Origin: DATJHM01 sp035493895
GTDB lineage: Bacteria; Chloroflexota; Ktedonobacteria; Ktedonobacterales; Ktedonobacteraceae
DNA: 22,912 nucleotides
Assembly: GCA_035493895.1 (NCBI GenBank)
Contig: DATJHM010000096.1
Location: forward strand, 1-22,912
Direction of reading: 5' to 3'
Positions 22,623-22,912 of this stretch are shown here, one piece after another. Under the pieces are notes generated by a model. It saw nothing but the letters and a program-made list of their open reading frames with translations. It was not told the origin of the DNA and searched no databases. Position numbers and translations under genes: made by a program. How positions within the stretch are numbered: the stretch's first letter is position 1; each line of letters begins with the position of its first letter.

Positions 22623-22705
22623 GTAGCGTCGCCCGTTTATCTGCGACCGGGGTGACGACGACGTAGGTGGTGGCCGCCCCGGTCGCAGACAAGCGGCAAT
22701 GTCAC
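22623..22705. repeat. Palindromic element E (family 2), 83 bp
   Basis: Arms at 22623-22652 and 22677-22705 form a long imperfect stem; the inner 14 bases (CTGCGACCGGGG type) pair perfectly. The right arm contains GCAGACAAGCGGCAA, the same core as the right arm of element D. It is too short to encode anything and looks like a minimal member of the family. Confidence 0.65.
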
Positions 22706-22751
22706 GTCAATAAGACGCATCTCCCATCATTTCCGCCGTGTCAGCTTTTCT

Positions 22752-22767
22752 CAGTAGGGACGCCATG
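22752..22767. repeat. Second copy of the dispersed 16-base motif
   Basis: CAGTAGGGACGCCATG differs by one base from the copy at 17993-18008. Here it lies 83 bases before the gene at the window end and is not part of an obvious hairpin. Confidence 0.45.
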
Positions 22768-22849
22768 GCGAATCTGTCTTTTACCCACATCTTTTTAGCC
22801 ATACTATTACGTGAGGGAAAGGCCCCTCCCAAAAATTCGGAAGGTATCT

Positions 22850-22912
22850 ATGATCAACGAAAAACGATATTACCAGATCGAGCGGTATAAGGGGCACGTC
22901 TCTGGAGGGAAA
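22850..22912 (+). CDS. 5' end of an unidentified gene, cut by the window edge
   Basis: ATG at 22850 is followed by 20 further open codons (MINEKRYYQIERYKGHVSGG, then K) up to the last base of the window. GGAAGG lies about six bases upstream, a good ribosome site, and a small hairpin GAGGG/CCCTC (22813-22817, 22824-22828) precedes it. The residues are charged and soluble-looking, without a signal peptide. Too little is present to name a family. Confidence 0.55.
   Translation, partial: MINEKRYYQIERYKGHVSGGK

Noticed and set aside
7126..22705. CRISPR array formed by the repeated palindromic elements
   Set aside because: The repeats are dispersed kilobases apart, in inverted pairs, with no regular spacers and no cas genes.

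Overview
The window looks like chromosomal DNA of a soil-type, filamentous Chloroflexota (Ktedonobacteria-like) bacterium. This is an inference from gene style, not a search result. The signs are moderate GC with sharp local swings, strong Shine-Dalgarno sites, Tat-type lipoprotein and CUT1 sugar ABC genes, several MerR/GyrI-type regulators, and many short palindromic elements with terminal inverted repeats. No rRNA, tRNA, CRISPR array or intact transposase was seen.

Layout. 1-600: decayed DNA with a remnant of a phosphotransferase-like gene. 601-2660: an NmrA-type oxidoreductase and a MerR/GyrI regulator on the minus strand, behind a long-spacer MerR-type promoter. 2732-2869: a coiled-coil gene remnant. 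3209-4675: a secreted two-domain protein (CBM3 plus PL7 alginate lyase) with a structured leader and a 3' hairpin; its two halves differ strongly in base composition. 4738-4868: a hairpin and a tiny hydrophobic ORF. 4992-7109: an alpha/beta hydrolase and a divergent HTH-WYL regulator. 7126-8936: element A, a GyrI-like protein, a MerR gene with a wrecked DNA-binding domain, and a 60-bp tandem repeat.

9393-16015 is the main system: a six-gene minus-strand cluster that reads as salvage of N-acetylmuramic acid (MurNAc) from cell-wall debris. In order of transcription it encodes a Tat-type solute-binding lipoprotein, two CUT1 permeases, a NamZ-type exo-N-acetylmuramidase (DUF1343) with no visible signal peptide, the MurNAc-6-phosphate etherase MurQ, and a BadF-family amino-sugar kinase. 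Together these suggest import of a MurNAc-containing saccharide by ABC transporter, cleavage inside the cell, ATP-dependent phosphorylation, and conversion to GlcNAc-6-phosphate plus lactate. Known operons of this kind in Bacillus use a PTS transporter and a secreted NamZ. A short inverted-repeat element (B) fills the namZ-murQ gap, and a strong stem-loop follows the binding-protein gene.

16514-17926: a promoter with three operator-like repeats drives a compact SRPBCC - EVE - MarR operon. 18183-19245: a SAM-dependent methyltransferase with its own promoter. 19299-19621: element C, a 323-bp non-autonomous element with 40-bp terminal inverted repeats. 19655-22026: a DUF72 protein and a GT4 glycosyltransferase, both on the minus strand. 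22027-22912: mostly non-coding, with element E and the first 21 codons of a gene that runs off the window.

Two families of short palindromic elements recur: family 1 (A, B, C) and family 2 (D, E). They occupy most of the larger gaps in the second half.
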